From Planctomycetota bacterium (lineage in GTDB: Bacteria > Planctomycetota > Planctomycetia > Gemmatales > Gemmataceae), in the NCBI GenBank assembly GCA_017306025.1, contig JAFKJJ010000558.1, positions 1 through 44,337 on the forward strand: a stretch of DNA of 44,337 nucleotides, in the 5' to 3' direction. Numbering within the stretch: the stretch's first letter is position 1; each line of letters begins with the position of its first letter. The notes beneath the pieces were generated by a model, which saw only the letters and a program-made list of their open reading frames with translations, did not search any database and had not been told where the DNA came from. The translations under genes and the position numbers were made by a program. Below, in pieces: positions 16,921-24,728 of this stretch.

Positions 16921-18057
16921 TCACTCGCCGGGTACGGCGCGGTCTTTCCCCTTGGCGTGCGGGGCGGGCGCCTGGGGCAGCGTGATCGCGGTGCGGTTCG
17001 TCGGCCGGGGCGGGGGCGGCGGGGCCGGTTTCGGGTTCACCTCCGCCCCCGGGCGCACCCGCAAGAGGCCGTCGACGATCACCCGGTCGCTCGGCGACAC
17101 CACGTTCCCCTCGATCACCCGCGACGTGCCGTACTGCTGGCCGACCCGCACGTTCCGGCGCTCGACGGTGTTCTCGGCGTTCACCACGAACACGAACCGC
17201 TGCCCCTGGTCGGACCCGATGGCCTTTTCGGGCACCAGGACCGCGTCGCGGGGCGTGCCGATCGGCACCCGCACGCGGACGAACATGCCGGGCGAGAGCA
17301 TGTACCACGGCGCGGTGGTGAGCCGCGGGTTGGTGATGGTCGCCCGCACCCGCAGCGTGCCGGTGCCCGCGTCGACCTGGTTGTCGGTGAACACCATCAC
17401 CCCGGACATCGAGAAGTCGTCCTCGTCGGCCAGGGCGATCTGCACCCGCAGCGGCAGCTCGCGCGACGACTTCACCTCCCCCTTCTGGATCAGCCGCCGC
17501 ACCCGCATCACCGTGCGCTCGTCGATGTCGAAGGTGGCGTACACCTCGTCGAGCCGGACGATCGTGGTGAGCGACGTCTCGTCCGCTTTGACGAGGTTCT
17601 CCTCGTCCACGAGGCGCTTGCTCAGCCGGCCGTCGAACGGGGCGGTGATGTGGCAGAACCGGAGGTTGGTCTCGGCCAGTTCGACGGCCGCGAGTTGCGC
17701 CTCGACCTCGGCCGCGGCCTCGGCCATGTCGCCGGCCGCGATGTCGTGCTTGTCCTTGCTCTCGCTGCCGCTCTCGTAAGCCTGCTTGACCAGCGAGTAG
17801 GTGCTGGTGGTCGTCTTCAGGTGCTCGCGTGCCTTGTGCAGCGCCGCCCGCGCCTTGCCGAGTTCGGCCTTGTAGATGCGGTCGTCGATGTCGAACAGTT
17901 GCTTGCCCTGTTCGACGTCCTGGCCGTCCTTGAAGTGGATCTGCTTCAGGTAACCGGTGACGCGGGACTTCAGTTCGACGACCTTGACCGGCTCGGTGCG
18001 CCCGGCGAAGTCCTCATAGTCGTTCACCTTCTGTAAGACCGGGCGGTCCACCACGAC
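16921..18057 (-). CDS. RND efflux periplasmic adaptor (membrane fusion protein), signal peptide not visible
   Basis: The adaptor links the RND pumps to an outer-membrane channel. Visible regions: lipoyl/barrel-sandwich half SRVTGYLKQIHFKDGQDVEQ, a long helical hairpin (about 70-145), the second half FCHITAPFDGRLSKRLVDE, beta-barrel and membrane-proximal segments (SPGMFVRVRVP, VLVPEKAIG) and a proline-rich tail. The only start codons in frame are GTG at 18057 and 18054, which give no signal peptide or lipobox. Yet the linker KPPEPVKTPPPVVVV, typical of the stretch after an adaptor signal, lies in frame upstream, and the frame stays open to a TAA near 18191 with no ATG, GTG or TTG. Either a frameshift has separated the signal sequence, an atypical start is used, or the base sequence has an error. 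It is first in the minus-strand operon. Confidence 0.85.
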   Translation of the reverse strand, partial: VVVDRPVLQKVNDYEDFAGRTEPVKVVELKSRVTGYLKQIHFKDGQDVEQGKQLFDIDDRIYKAELGKARAALHKAREHLKTTTSTYSLVKQAYESGSESKDKHDIAAGDMAEAAAEVEAQLAAVELAETNLRFCHITAPFDGRLSKRLVDEENLVKADETSLTTIVRLDEVYATFDIDERTVMRVRRLIQKGEVKSSRELPLRVQIALADEDDFSMSGVMVFTDNQVDAGTGTLRVRATITNPRLTTAPWYMLSPGMFVRVRVPIGTPRDAVLVPEKAIGSDQGQRFVFVVNAENTVERRNVRVGQQYGTSRVIEGNVVSPSDRVIVDGLLRVRPGAEVNPKPAPPPPPRPTNRTAITLPQAPAPHAKGKDRAVPGE

Positions 18058-18449
18058 GACCGGCGGCGGCGTCTTGACCGGTTCGGGCGGCTTGCGGGCG
18101 CCAGCGAGGCGTGGCGTGTGCTCATGAGGTGCGCCTGCGGGGGGAAAGCGGGGGAAGCAACGGTGAACTACCGCGGCGGTGCCGGGCGCTTACAACCGAC
18201 CGTGCGGGGGTACGAGTTTTTAATGATATGCCGGAGGGGACCCCAATGTAACGGCGTTCCGGGCCACGAACCCCTGAGAAATCAGGCACAAAATGCATCG
18301 TACCGCGGCGCAAAAAACGCCACGGTGCAAAAAACGCCACGGCCGTTCGGATCGTCGGGCGGTGTAAGTCGCGGCGCGGGTGCGGGCGCGGTAGTGTGGA
18401 ACGTCAGGTGATTCGGTTGCCGGTGGCACATCCCATCTCGGGAGCGCTG
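18058..18449. other. Divergent intergenic region between the efflux operon and an exported protein gene
   Basis: About 390 bases. The part next to the adaptor (18058 to about 18190) is open in the adaptor frame and looks like its missing linker. Further on are two copies of GCAAAAAACGCCACGG at 18310-18325 and 18327-18342, described separately. I see no confident -35/-10 pair on either strand. Confidence 0.5.
18310..18342. repeat. Two tandem 16-bp direct repeats in a divergent promoter region
   Basis: GCAAAAAACGCCACGG occurs at 18310-18325 and again at 18327-18342, separated by one T, giving a 17-base period. This is roughly one and a half helical turns. The location between divergent genes suggests a possible regulator binding site, though simple slippage could also produce it. 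Confidence 0.6.
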
Positions 18450-19364
18450 ATGAACACACCATCGACTCGGGTTCGCGCCGCTGCGGTGGCCACGTGCGTG
18501 CTGGCGGCCGGTTGGGCTGCTTTGGCCGCGGACAGGGAGGTCCCACCTCCCTCGGAGGAGAGGCCACAGGAGAAACAGGCGCGGGTCTACCGAGAGCTGT
18601 TCGAGAAGGTGGGGCAGTCTGGCCTTCCGGATCTCACGAAAGACAAAGACACCGGACTGGCGCTCCAGGCGTCCTGGGAGTCGCACAAGAAGCTCGTCAA
18701 GCGGACAACGAAACCGCGCGCGTTTTACCCGAAAGACACCTATAGTGCAGATGAGATCAAGAAATTCCTCACCTTCCTGAAGGACCGAACGGGGACGTCC
18801 GCCCCCGACTGGTGGGCGGAGGGCATCTCGGACCTCTACGTGGAGAAGGAGCGGTTCCACCTACACGTAGCCGCGGAGCCGAAGTGTGAGCAGATCGAAT
18901 TGGGGAAAGTGGTGTGGCACGTCGGTGAGGGCGTCAAACTCGCCCTCCGCGCCGAGACGTACTCATACACCTTTGGCGACGTCACGGCCGAGTTCCCCAA
19001 GGCCCTCTTCGGCGGCCTCGACAGCCTGACGGATGTGAGCGCGGGGAAGACCATGTGCCTCGCCGGGTACCTTTCTTATGCGTCCTACCGTTTCCCGGTC
19101 ATCGGGTTCGATCGCAAGACGGGCGCTCGCATCTGGAAGGCCGAGGTCTGGGCAGACAATCAGAAGAGGCACTTGGGACCTGCCAGCCCACGCCACCGGG
19201 TCGAGATGACGACGAAAGATAACGTGCTATTCGTGTTCGGGGCCACCGGTGGGGGCTTGTACCTTGAAGCGTTCGACCTGGAAACGGGGAAGTGTCAGTA
19301 CCGCTTTTGCACCTGCTACTGGGGCGACTACTCCGAGAAGTGGAACCTGAAACCAAGCGACTGA
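18450..19364 (+). CDS. Exported hypothetical protein with partial PQQ-like blade
   Basis: The 304-residue protein starts at ATG 18450 after GGGAG. Residues 1-27 form a signal peptide (ending GWAALAA). The next 100 residues are charged and helical (EKQARVYRELFEKVGQSGLP). The C-terminal half is beta-rich; VIGFDRKTGARIWKAEVWAD and LEAFDLETGKCQYRF resemble single blades of PQQ-type beta-propellers, in which a dictionary-like readout of a DxxTGxxxW pattern recurs. There are too few blades for a complete propeller, so it may be a fragment or a divergent protein. I recognise no named family. It is convergent with the DUF1501 gene across a strong terminator. Confidence 0.7.
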   Translation: MNTPSTRVRAAAVATCVLAAGWAALAADREVPPPSEERPQEKQARVYRELFEKVGQSGLPDLTKDKDTGLALQASWESHKKLVKRTTKPRAFYPKDTYSADEIKKFLTFLKDRTGTSAPDWWAEGISDLYVEKERFHLHVAAEPKCEQIELGKVVWHVGEGVKLALRAETYSYTFGDVTAEFPKALFGGLDSLTDVSAGKTMCLAGYLSYASYRFPVIGFDRKTGARIWKAEVWADNQKRHLGPASPRHRVEMTTKDNVLFVFGATGGGLYLEAFDLETGKCQYRFCTCYWGDYSEKWNLKPSD

Positions 19365-19365
19365 T

Positions 19366-19423
19366 CCGGAGCGCCAGCGACGGGCGGGGCGCGACCTTCG
19401 GTGTCCCGCCACTGGCGCTCCGG
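19366..19423. terminator. Bidirectional terminator hairpin between convergent genes
   Basis: CCGGAGCGCCAG (19366-19377) pairs perfectly with CTGGCGCTCCGG (19412-19423), with further C/G pairing inside (GGCGGG with CCCGCC). It lies between the stop of the exported hypothetical gene (19362-19364) and the stop of the DUF1501 gene (19436-19438). Confidence 0.75.
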
Positions 19424-19435
19424 GTGCGCCCTCGC

Positions 19436-20866
19436 TCACGCCAGGATGTCCTTCACCACGTGGCCGTGGACGTCGGTGAGGCGGTAGTCGCGGCCCTGGA
19501 ACTTGACCGTCAGCCGCTCGTGGTCGATGCCCATCAGGTGCAACATCGTCGCGTGCAGGTCGTGGATCGGGAACACCTTCTCTTCCGCGTTGTAGCCGAA
19601 CTCGTCGGTCGCCCCGTGCGACAGCCCGCCCTTGATCCCGCCGCCCGCCAGCAGGACGCTGAACCCCTTCATGTGGTGGTCGCGGCCGCTGCCGCCCTGC
19701 GACATCGGGGTGCGCCCGAACTCGCCCGTGAATACCAGCAGCGTGTCCTCGAACATCCCGAGGCGCTTCAGGTCCTTAACGAGAGCGGCGAGCGGGCGAT
19801 CCACTTCCTCGATCTTCAGCTTGATCCCGTCCTTGATGCCGCCGTGGTGGTCCCAGTCGCGGTGGTAGAGCTGGATGAAGCGAACGCCCTTCTGGGCGAG
19901 CCGCCGCGCGAGCAGGCAGTTGCCCGCGAACGACCCGTCGGGTCCCTTCGCGCCGTACATTTCGAGCACCTTCGCGGGCTCGTCCTTGAACTCCATCAGC
20001 GCCGGTACGGACGTCTGCATCTTGAACGCGAGTTCGTACTGCGCGATCCGCGTCGCGATCTCGGGGTCATCGACCGCGGCGTTCTGGAGCTCGTTGAGTC
20101 TCGCGACCGCGTCAATGACGTCCTTCTGCTGGCCCATCTCGACGCCGGGCGGGTTCGGCAGGTACAGCACCGGGTCGCCCTTGCTGCGGAGCTGCACGCC
20201 CTGGAACTGCCCCGGCAGGAACCCCGCGGCCCACTGGCGCGCCGCGATCGGCTGGTTCTGCCCGCCGCGCCCGTTCGACGTGAGCACCACGAAACCCGGC
20301 AGGTCGTCCGCCTCGCTGCCGAGGCCGTAGGTGAGCCACGACCCCATGCTCGGCCGCCCCGACACCGTGCTCCCGGTGTTCATGAAGGTGTGCGCGGGGT
20401 CGTGGTTGATTGCCTCGGTCTTCGCGGAGCGCACGATGCACAGGTCGTCGGCGACTTCGGGCAGGTGGACGAACAGTTCGTTCATCTCCTGTCCGCTCTT
20501 GCCGTGCTTCTTGAAGCCCCACTGCGGGCCGAAGCAGATCAGCTTCGCCGACCCCTGGAGCTGCGCGATGGGCTGGCCCTTCGTGATGCTCTCGGGCATC
20601 TGCTGGCCGTGCCGCTTGGCGAGTTCGGGCTTGTTGTCGAACAACTCAAGGTGACTGGCGCCGCCGGCCATCACCATGAAGATGACGCGCTTCACCTTCG
20701 GCGGGACGTGCGGTTTGGTGACGACGCCCTTCCACTTCTCGACCTTCTGCGGCGCCGCGGCCGCACGCCGATCGAGAAGCGAGGCGAGCGCGAGTGCCCC
20801 GACGCCGCGGCACGACTGAGTGAGAAACGTGCGGCGCTGATGGAGGCGGAGAGCGTGGAGGTTCAT
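19436..20866 (-). CDS. DUF1501 family protein (exported by the Tat route, sulfatase-like fold)
   Basis: The 476-residue protein starts at ATG 20866 (MNLHALRLHQRRTFL). Residues 10-37 contain a twin-arginine signal, QRRTFLTQS followed by a hydrophobic stretch ending RRAAAA. Diagnostic DUF1501 blocks: VKRVIFMVMAGGASHLELFD, HDPAHTFMNTGS, GRPSMGSWLTYGLGS, RFIQLYHRDWDHHG, LVFTGEFGRTPMSQG and GRDHH. The family shares features with alkaline phosphatase/sulfatase-type metalloenzymes, and the Asp/His-rich blocks could bind metal, but the reaction is not established. It follows the DUF1549/1553 gene on the same strand, a pairing found many times over in planctomycete genomes. The start was chosen to exclude codons lying in the hairpin at 20883-20938. 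Confidence 0.92.
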   Translation of the reverse strand: MNLHALRLHQRRTFLTQSCRGVGALALASLLDRRAAAAPQKVEKWKGVVTKPHVPPKVKRVIFMVMAGGASHLELFDNKPELAKRHGQQMPESITKGQPIAQLQGSAKLICFGPQWGFKKHGKSGQEMNELFVHLPEVADDLCIVRSAKTEAINHDPAHTFMNTGSTVSGRPSMGSWLTYGLGSEADDLPGFVVLTSNGRGGQNQPIAARQWAAGFLPGQFQGVQLRSKGDPVLYLPNPPGVEMGQQKDVIDAVARLNELQNAAVDDPEIATRIAQYELAFKMQTSVPALMEFKDEPAKVLEMYGAKGPDGSFAGNCLLARRLAQKGVRFIQLYHRDWDHHGGIKDGIKLKIEEVDRPLAALVKDLKRLGMFEDTLLVFTGEFGRTPMSQGGSGRDHHMKGFSVLLAGGGIKGGLSHGATDEFGYNAEEKVFPIHDLHATMLHLMGIDHERLTVKFQGRDYRLTDVHGHVVKDILA

Positions 20867-20882
20867 GGGAGATTCTCTTGTC

Positions 20883-20938
20883 GTGGGGCAGGCCGCCTGG
20901 CCTGCCAAAGGCACGGCAGGCCAGGCGGCCTGCCCCAC
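20883..20938. repeat. Perfect 24-bp inverted repeat between DUF1553 and DUF1501 genes
   Basis: GTGGGGCAGGCCGCCTGGCC plus TGCC at 20883-20906 is the exact reverse complement of 20915-20938; the loop is AAAGGCAC. The arm itself contains the self-complementary pieces GGCCGCCTGGCC. It occupies nearly the whole 79-base gap between two co-directional genes, 7 bases after one stop and 16 before the next start. Confidence 0.93.
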
Positions 20939-20945
20939 AAAGAAA

Positions 20946-23471
20946 TCACTGCCTCGTGATCGTTTCGTGCAGGTTCAGGATCGCGCGGCACACGCTCACC
21001 CATGCGGCCAGTTCCTCCGGCTTCACGTCCTTCGGCGGGGGCGTGTCGCCGATGCTCAGGAGCTTCTTCGCCTCCTCCGGCTTGTCGGCGAAATGCTTCT
21101 CGTGCTTCCTCAGAAGCTGGATGAGGATCACGGCCTCTCCGACCTTCGGCTTGCGGCCGGTGGCCCGCTCGAACGCCCACTGTATGCGATCCGTGCCGCC
21201 TTCGCCGCCCTCCTTGATCGTTTTGATTGCAAACGCCTTCGCGGCTTCCACGAACTCCGGGTCGTTCAGCAGAACGAGCGCCTGCTGCGGGATGTTCGAC
21301 TTCGCCCGGTCGCAGGTACACTCCTCGCGGCTCGGCGCGTCGAGCGCGACCATCGCCGGGTGCGGGAACGACCGCTGCCAGTGCGTGTACATCCCGCGCC
21401 GGTACACCTTGTCGCCGGTGTCCTTCTGCCACTCCCGCGGCGGGAAGTTCAGCGCCGCCCAGTACCCCGGCGGCTGGTACGGCTTCACGCTCGGCCCGCC
21501 GACCGTCGGGTTCAGTAGGCCGCCGATCGAAAGGGCGGTGTCGCGAATGAACTCGGCGTCGAGCCGCTGGCGCGTCTGGCGCGCGAACAGCTTGTTCATC
21601 GGGTCGCGCTCGCGGACCGCGGGCGTCTCAACGGACGACTGCCGGTACGCGCCCGACATGACGATGAGTTTCACGAGGTGCCGGACGTCCCACTTCTTTC
21701 CGAACTCGCTCGCGAGCCAGTCGAGCAGTTCCGGGTGTGTGGGGAGTTCGCCCTGCACGCCGCTCTCTTCGAGCGAGCGCGCGATGCCGTAGCCGAAGAA
21801 CAGCCGCCACAGCCGGTTCGCGGTGACACGAGCCGTCAGCGGGTTCTCGGGGGAGACGGTCCACCGGGCGAGGTCGAGTCGGTTGTAGCGGCCCCGACCC
21901 GCGGCCAACGGTGGCAGCGGCGGAAGGAACCCCGGCGTCTTCGGGGTCATCACCGGGCCGCTCTCGTCCAGCCAGTTGCCGCGCGGGAGGACGCGCACCG
22001 TTCGCGGCGCGCCAGCGATCGTGATGAGTGCCCTCGGAACGGTGTTCTCGAACGCGGTCTTCGCGGCGGTCGCGGTGGCGAGGGCTGCGCGATCGGCATT
22101 CAGATCAGGCGCGTTGTCGCGCGCGAACTGCGCGAGCCGACCGACCTCCGCGGGCGTTCGCTTGTCGGACGGCTTCGCCAGAATCGCCTTCACGTCGGCC
22201 GGGACGACGACGTTCGCCGGCCCCTTCTTGCCGGGGTTCGGGTTGGGCCACTTCTCGACGTTCGCAAACGCGTCTTCCGACTCCGCGAACACTCTCGCCG
22301 CGGCTTCGAGTTTAGCTTGCGCGATCAAAACGTCGCGCGCGACGCGCTTCACGCCCGCCTCTTGCTCGGCGGTCATCGGGATCGGTGTGCCCGGACCGCG
22401 CCCGCCCACCGCGGGCTCCTGGATGTCCGCGAAGAACGCCGCCATCGAGTAGAAATCGGCCTGCGTGTACGGGTCGAACTTGTGGTTGTGGCACTCGGCA
22501 CACATCAGCGTCCCGCCGAGCCACACCTGCCCGAAGTTCCGCACGCGGTCGGCCGCGTACTTCGCCTCGTACTCCTTCGCCTGCGAGCCGCCCTCCTCGG
22601 TCGTCTGGAGCAGCCGGTTGTAGGTGCTCGCGACGAGTTGCCACTTCGTGGGCTTCGGGAGAAGATCGCCCGCGAGTTGTTCCACCGTGAACTGATCGAA
22701 CGGCATGTTGGCGTTAAACGCGCGGACCACGTAGTCGCGATACGGGTACACGTTCATCGGGTTGTCGCTGTGGTAGCCGATGGTGTCGGCGTAGCGCACC
22801 AGGTCGAGCCACCACACGGCCATGCGCTCGCCGTGGTGCGGCGACGCCAGCAGCTTGTCGACCAGCTTTTCGTAGGCGTTCGGGGACTTGTCGCTGACGA
22901 ACGCGCGGACGTCCTCGGGCGTCGGAGGCAGGCCGGTCAGGTCGAACGACAGTCGACGGATGAGCGTAACGCGGTCGACCTCTTTCGACGGCTCGACCCC
23001 TTCCCGGAGGAGCCGGTACAGAATGAAGTTGTCGATCGGGTTTCGGATTTCGAACTTCGGATTCTGGATCTCCGGAACCGGCGGCCGTGTGAGTTTCGTG
23101 AACGACCAGTGGTCGGAGTATTTCGCGCCCTCGGCGACCCACCGCTTGAGGGTCGCAATCTGGTCGGGGGTGAGCGCGGGCTTCTTCAGCTTCTCCGGCG
23201 GCATCCGCGCGTCAGGGTCGGTCGAGCACACGCGCGTGATGACCTCGCTCTCGTCCGGCTTGCCCGGCACGATCGTCCCGGACTTGATGGCCTCGTCGCG
23301 GAGGTCGAGCCGGAGCTTCGCCTTGCGGGCCTTCTCGTCCGGGCCGTGGCACTGGAAGCACTGACCCGACAGGATCGGCCGGACTTCACGGGCGAAGTCC
23401 ACCGGCGGGGGGGCCGCGCCGGCCGACGCGGCGAACAGCAGGGCACATGCGACGGGAAGGAGGGTCCGCAT
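20946..23471 (-). CDS. PSD1-type exported protein: planctomycete cytochrome C, DUF1549 and DUF1553 domains
   Basis: Start ATG 23471 gives a signal peptide (MRTLLPVACALLFAASAGAA). A haem-binding-like C38-F-Q-C41-H42 motif follows in the planctomycete cytochrome C (PSC) domain, with RMPPEKLKKPALTPDQIATL as the distal block. DUF1549 follows (IDNFILYRLLREGVEPS, RLSFDLTGLPPTPEDV, RMAVWWLDLVRYADT), then a helical linker and DUF1553 (LARWTVSPENPLTARVTANR, MSGAYRQSS, YRRGMYTHWQRSFPHP, NIPQQALVLLNDPEFVEAA). The 841-residue length fits the family. These proteins are abundant in planctomycetes, usually next to DUF1501 as here; roles in polymer degradation or redox chemistry at the cell surface have been suggested but not proven. 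The frame continues upstream to 24017, but that part has no credible start. Confidence 0.93.
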   Translation of the reverse strand: MRTLLPVACALLFAASAGAAPPPVDFAREVRPILSGQCFQCHGPDEKARKAKLRLDLRDEAIKSGTIVPGKPDESEVITRVCSTDPDARMPPEKLKKPALTPDQIATLKRWVAEGAKYSDHWSFTKLTRPPVPEIQNPKFEIRNPIDNFILYRLLREGVEPSKEVDRVTLIRRLSFDLTGLPPTPEDVRAFVSDKSPNAYEKLVDKLLASPHHGERMAVWWLDLVRYADTIGYHSDNPMNVYPYRDYVVRAFNANMPFDQFTVEQLAGDLLPKPTKWQLVASTYNRLLQTTEEGGSQAKEYEAKYAADRVRNFGQVWLGGTLMCAECHNHKFDPYTQADFYSMAAFFADIQEPAVGGRGPGTPIPMTAEQEAGVKRVARDVLIAQAKLEAAARVFAESEDAFANVEKWPNPNPGKKGPANVVVPADVKAILAKPSDKRTPAEVGRLAQFARDNAPDLNADRAALATATAAKTAFENTVPRALITIAGAPRTVRVLPRGNWLDESGPVMTPKTPGFLPPLPPLAAGRGRYNRLDLARWTVSPENPLTARVTANRLWRLFFGYGIARSLEESGVQGELPTHPELLDWLASEFGKKWDVRHLVKLIVMSGAYRQSSVETPAVRERDPMNKLFARQTRQRLDAEFIRDTALSIGGLLNPTVGGPSVKPYQPPGYWAALNFPPREWQKDTGDKVYRRGMYTHWQRSFPHPAMVALDAPSREECTCDRAKSNIPQQALVLLNDPEFVEAAKAFAIKTIKEGGEGGTDRIQWAFERATGRKPKVGEAVILIQLLRKHEKHFADKPEEAKKLLSIGDTPPPKDVKPEELAAWVSVCRAILNLHETITRQ

Positions 23472-23621
23472 GGTGAATGAAGTTGGCGGTGCGGAGGACA
23501 ATTTGGTGAGAACGGCATTGTAAACCGGAGACCGCTTGAACGCGAGCGGCCGGTGTGGGAAACTTTTTTCTTCTCCCCGTGTTGATATCTTCGTTCGCAA
23601 TTCACTTAACCGGAGATCAGA

Positions 23622-23975
23622 ATGCGCCTGTGCCTTGTGGTCGGAGTGTTGATGGTCGGGGGGATGGGGCTCGCGTCGCGGGCGGACGAGCCGAAGAAGG
23701 CCGACAAGGCCGTCTCGTACAAGACGGACGTGGCCCCGCTCTTGAAAGACGCGTGCGCGAGTTGCCACAGCGGCGCCAAGAAGAAGGCCCGGCTCGACGT
23801 AACCGACTACGATTCGCTGATGAAGTTCGTGAAGGCCGGCGAACCGGACAAGAGCAAGCTGCACATGTCGTTGCTCGGCAAGGGCGCCAAGCAGATGCCG
23901 CCGAAAAACCCGCTGGCCGCCGATCAGGTGGCCGTCATCCGCGCCTGGATCGCCGGCGGCGCGAAGAAAGACTGA
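23622..23975 (+). CDS. Small exported planctomycete cytochrome C-type protein
   Basis: The 117-residue protein starts at ATG 23622 after CCGGAG. It has a signal peptide (LCLVVGVLMVGGMGLASRA) followed by one cytochrome-like module: YKTDVAPLLKDACASCHSGA with the haem motif C45-A-S-C48-H49, and a distal MPPKNPLAADQVAVIRAWI in which M92 is a candidate sixth ligand. It is essentially the PSC domain of the neighbouring 841-residue protein as a stand-alone unit. Divergent transcription from that gene suggests shared regulation in the 150-base gap. Whether haem is actually attached is not known for this domain family; some planctomycete versions may serve as binding modules. Confidence 0.85.
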   Translation: MRLCLVVGVLMVGGMGLASRADEPKKADKAVSYKTDVAPLLKDACASCHSGAKKKARLDVTDYDSLMKFVKAGEPDKSKLHMSLLGKGAKQMPPKNPLAADQVAVIRAWIAGGAKKD

Positions 23976-23987
23976 AGACCGGGGCCA

Positions 23988-24094
23988 AAGTCTGAGTCGA
24001 AAGTCGTAAGGTCGCAAGTCGTAAAGTCGAAGACCTCCATGATGTGGGTCTCCGACTTTACGACTTGCGACCTTACGACTTTCGACTCAGACTT
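23988..24094. repeat. Near-perfect 48-bp inverted repeat, AAGTCG-word family
   Basis: Bases 23988-24035 pair with 24047-24094 with one mismatch in 48 and an 11-base loop. The arm is built from degenerate GTCG(T)AA(A)G words (GAGTCGAAAGTCGTAAGGTC, GCAAGTCGTAAAGTCG). The related element at 33395-33501 shares the words and the order GTCGTAAAGTCGAAGAC. It starts 13 bases after the cytochrome-like gene and ends 39 bases before the PEBP gene. Confidence 0.93.
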
Positions 24095-24132
24095 GCCGAT
24101 CTGCCTTCTACTTTCGCCCGCGGAGAGCAATC

Positions 24133-24606
24133 ATGTCGTTCGCAATCACCTCGCCCGCCTTCGCACCCGGCGGCACGATCCCCGCCGAGTACACCTGCGA
24201 GGGCGCCGACACCTCCCCGCGCCTGGAGTGGTCCGGCGCACCGGCAGGGACGGCGTCTTTCGCCCTTATCGTTGATGACCCTGACGCCCCGGACCCGGCC
24301 GCGCCCAAGCGCGTCTGGGTTCACTGGGTGCTCTACAACATCCCGCCGAGTGCCGATCATCTGCCGGAAGCGGTTGTGTCGTCCGCGCTGCCGGCCGATA
24401 CGCTCGAAGGCACCAACGACTGGAACCGCACCGGCTACGGCGGCCCCTGCCCGCCAATCGGTCGACACCGATACTTCTTCAAGCTCTACGCGCTCGATAC
24501 CGTTCTCCCCGATCTCAATTCCCCGAGGAAGGCCGAACTGGAAAAGGCCATGCACGGTCACGTTCTGGCGACCGCCGAAGTGATCGGCACTTACCAGAAG
24601 AGGTGA
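24133..24606 (+). CDS. YbhB/YbcL family phosphatidylethanolamine-binding-like protein
   Basis: The 157-residue protein has the bacterial PEBP (Raf-kinase-inhibitor-like) signature: SPAFAPGGTIPAEYTCEGAD, the ligand-pocket block DDPDAPDPAAP, VHWVLYNIPP and GYGGPCPPIGRHRYFFKLYA. The length and order of blocks match YbhB and YbcL of E. coli. There is no signal peptide, so it is probably cytoplasmic. The physiological ligand and role of bacterial members are not settled, and no effect on kinases should be assumed. The start is supported by GGAGAG upstream. The following XRE gene is on the same strand, but has its own promoter-like sequence, so the two may be separate units. Confidence 0.9.
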   Translation: MSFAITSPAFAPGGTIPAEYTCEGADTSPRLEWSGAPAGTASFALIVDDPDAPDPAAPKRVWVHWVLYNIPPSADHLPEAVVSSALPADTLEGTNDWNRTGYGGPCPPIGRHRYFFKLYALDTVLPDLNSPRKAELEKAMHGHVLATAEVIGTYQKR

Positions 24607-24647
24607 AGCAAGGCAAGGACCGGCAGTGCGTCGGGGAAATGCGAAAA

Positions 24648-24681
24648 TGGCACTTGAGTGCCACATCCGACACGCTATCAT
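24648..24681 (+). promoter_or_regulatory. Promoter with overlapping palindromic operator upstream of the XRE gene
   Basis: TGGCACT and AGTGCCA (24648-24654 and 24657-24663) form a 7+7 palindrome with a 2-base centre. A -35-like TTGAGT (24654-24659) lies inside it, and a -10-like TATCAT (24676-24681) follows after 16 bases. A palindrome covering the -35 hexamer directly upstream of an XRE repressor-type gene is the classic layout of autorepression. This is inferred from sequence only. Confidence 0.55.
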
Positions 24682-24728
24682 CTTGGTATCTACATCTTTC
24701 CCACACAATTCGCCAAGAAGGGGGCTTT

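Noticed and set aside
18118..18411. 97-codon plus-strand frame in the divergent gap
   Set aside because: It has no good ribosome binding site, no recognisable domain, and runs through the direct repeats and the probable adaptor leader.
23472..24017. Longer N-terminus of the DUF1549/1553 protein, open to 24017
   Set aside because: This part overlaps the divergent cytochrome-like gene and the hairpin region. The ATG at 23471 gives a clean signal peptide.
24648..24663. Possible sigma-54 (-24/-12) promoter, TGGCAC ... TGCCA, upstream of the XRE gene
   Set aside because: The distance between the GG and GC doublets is 11 rather than 12 bases and the TTGC element is missing. The palindrome plus sigma-70-like hexamers explains it better.
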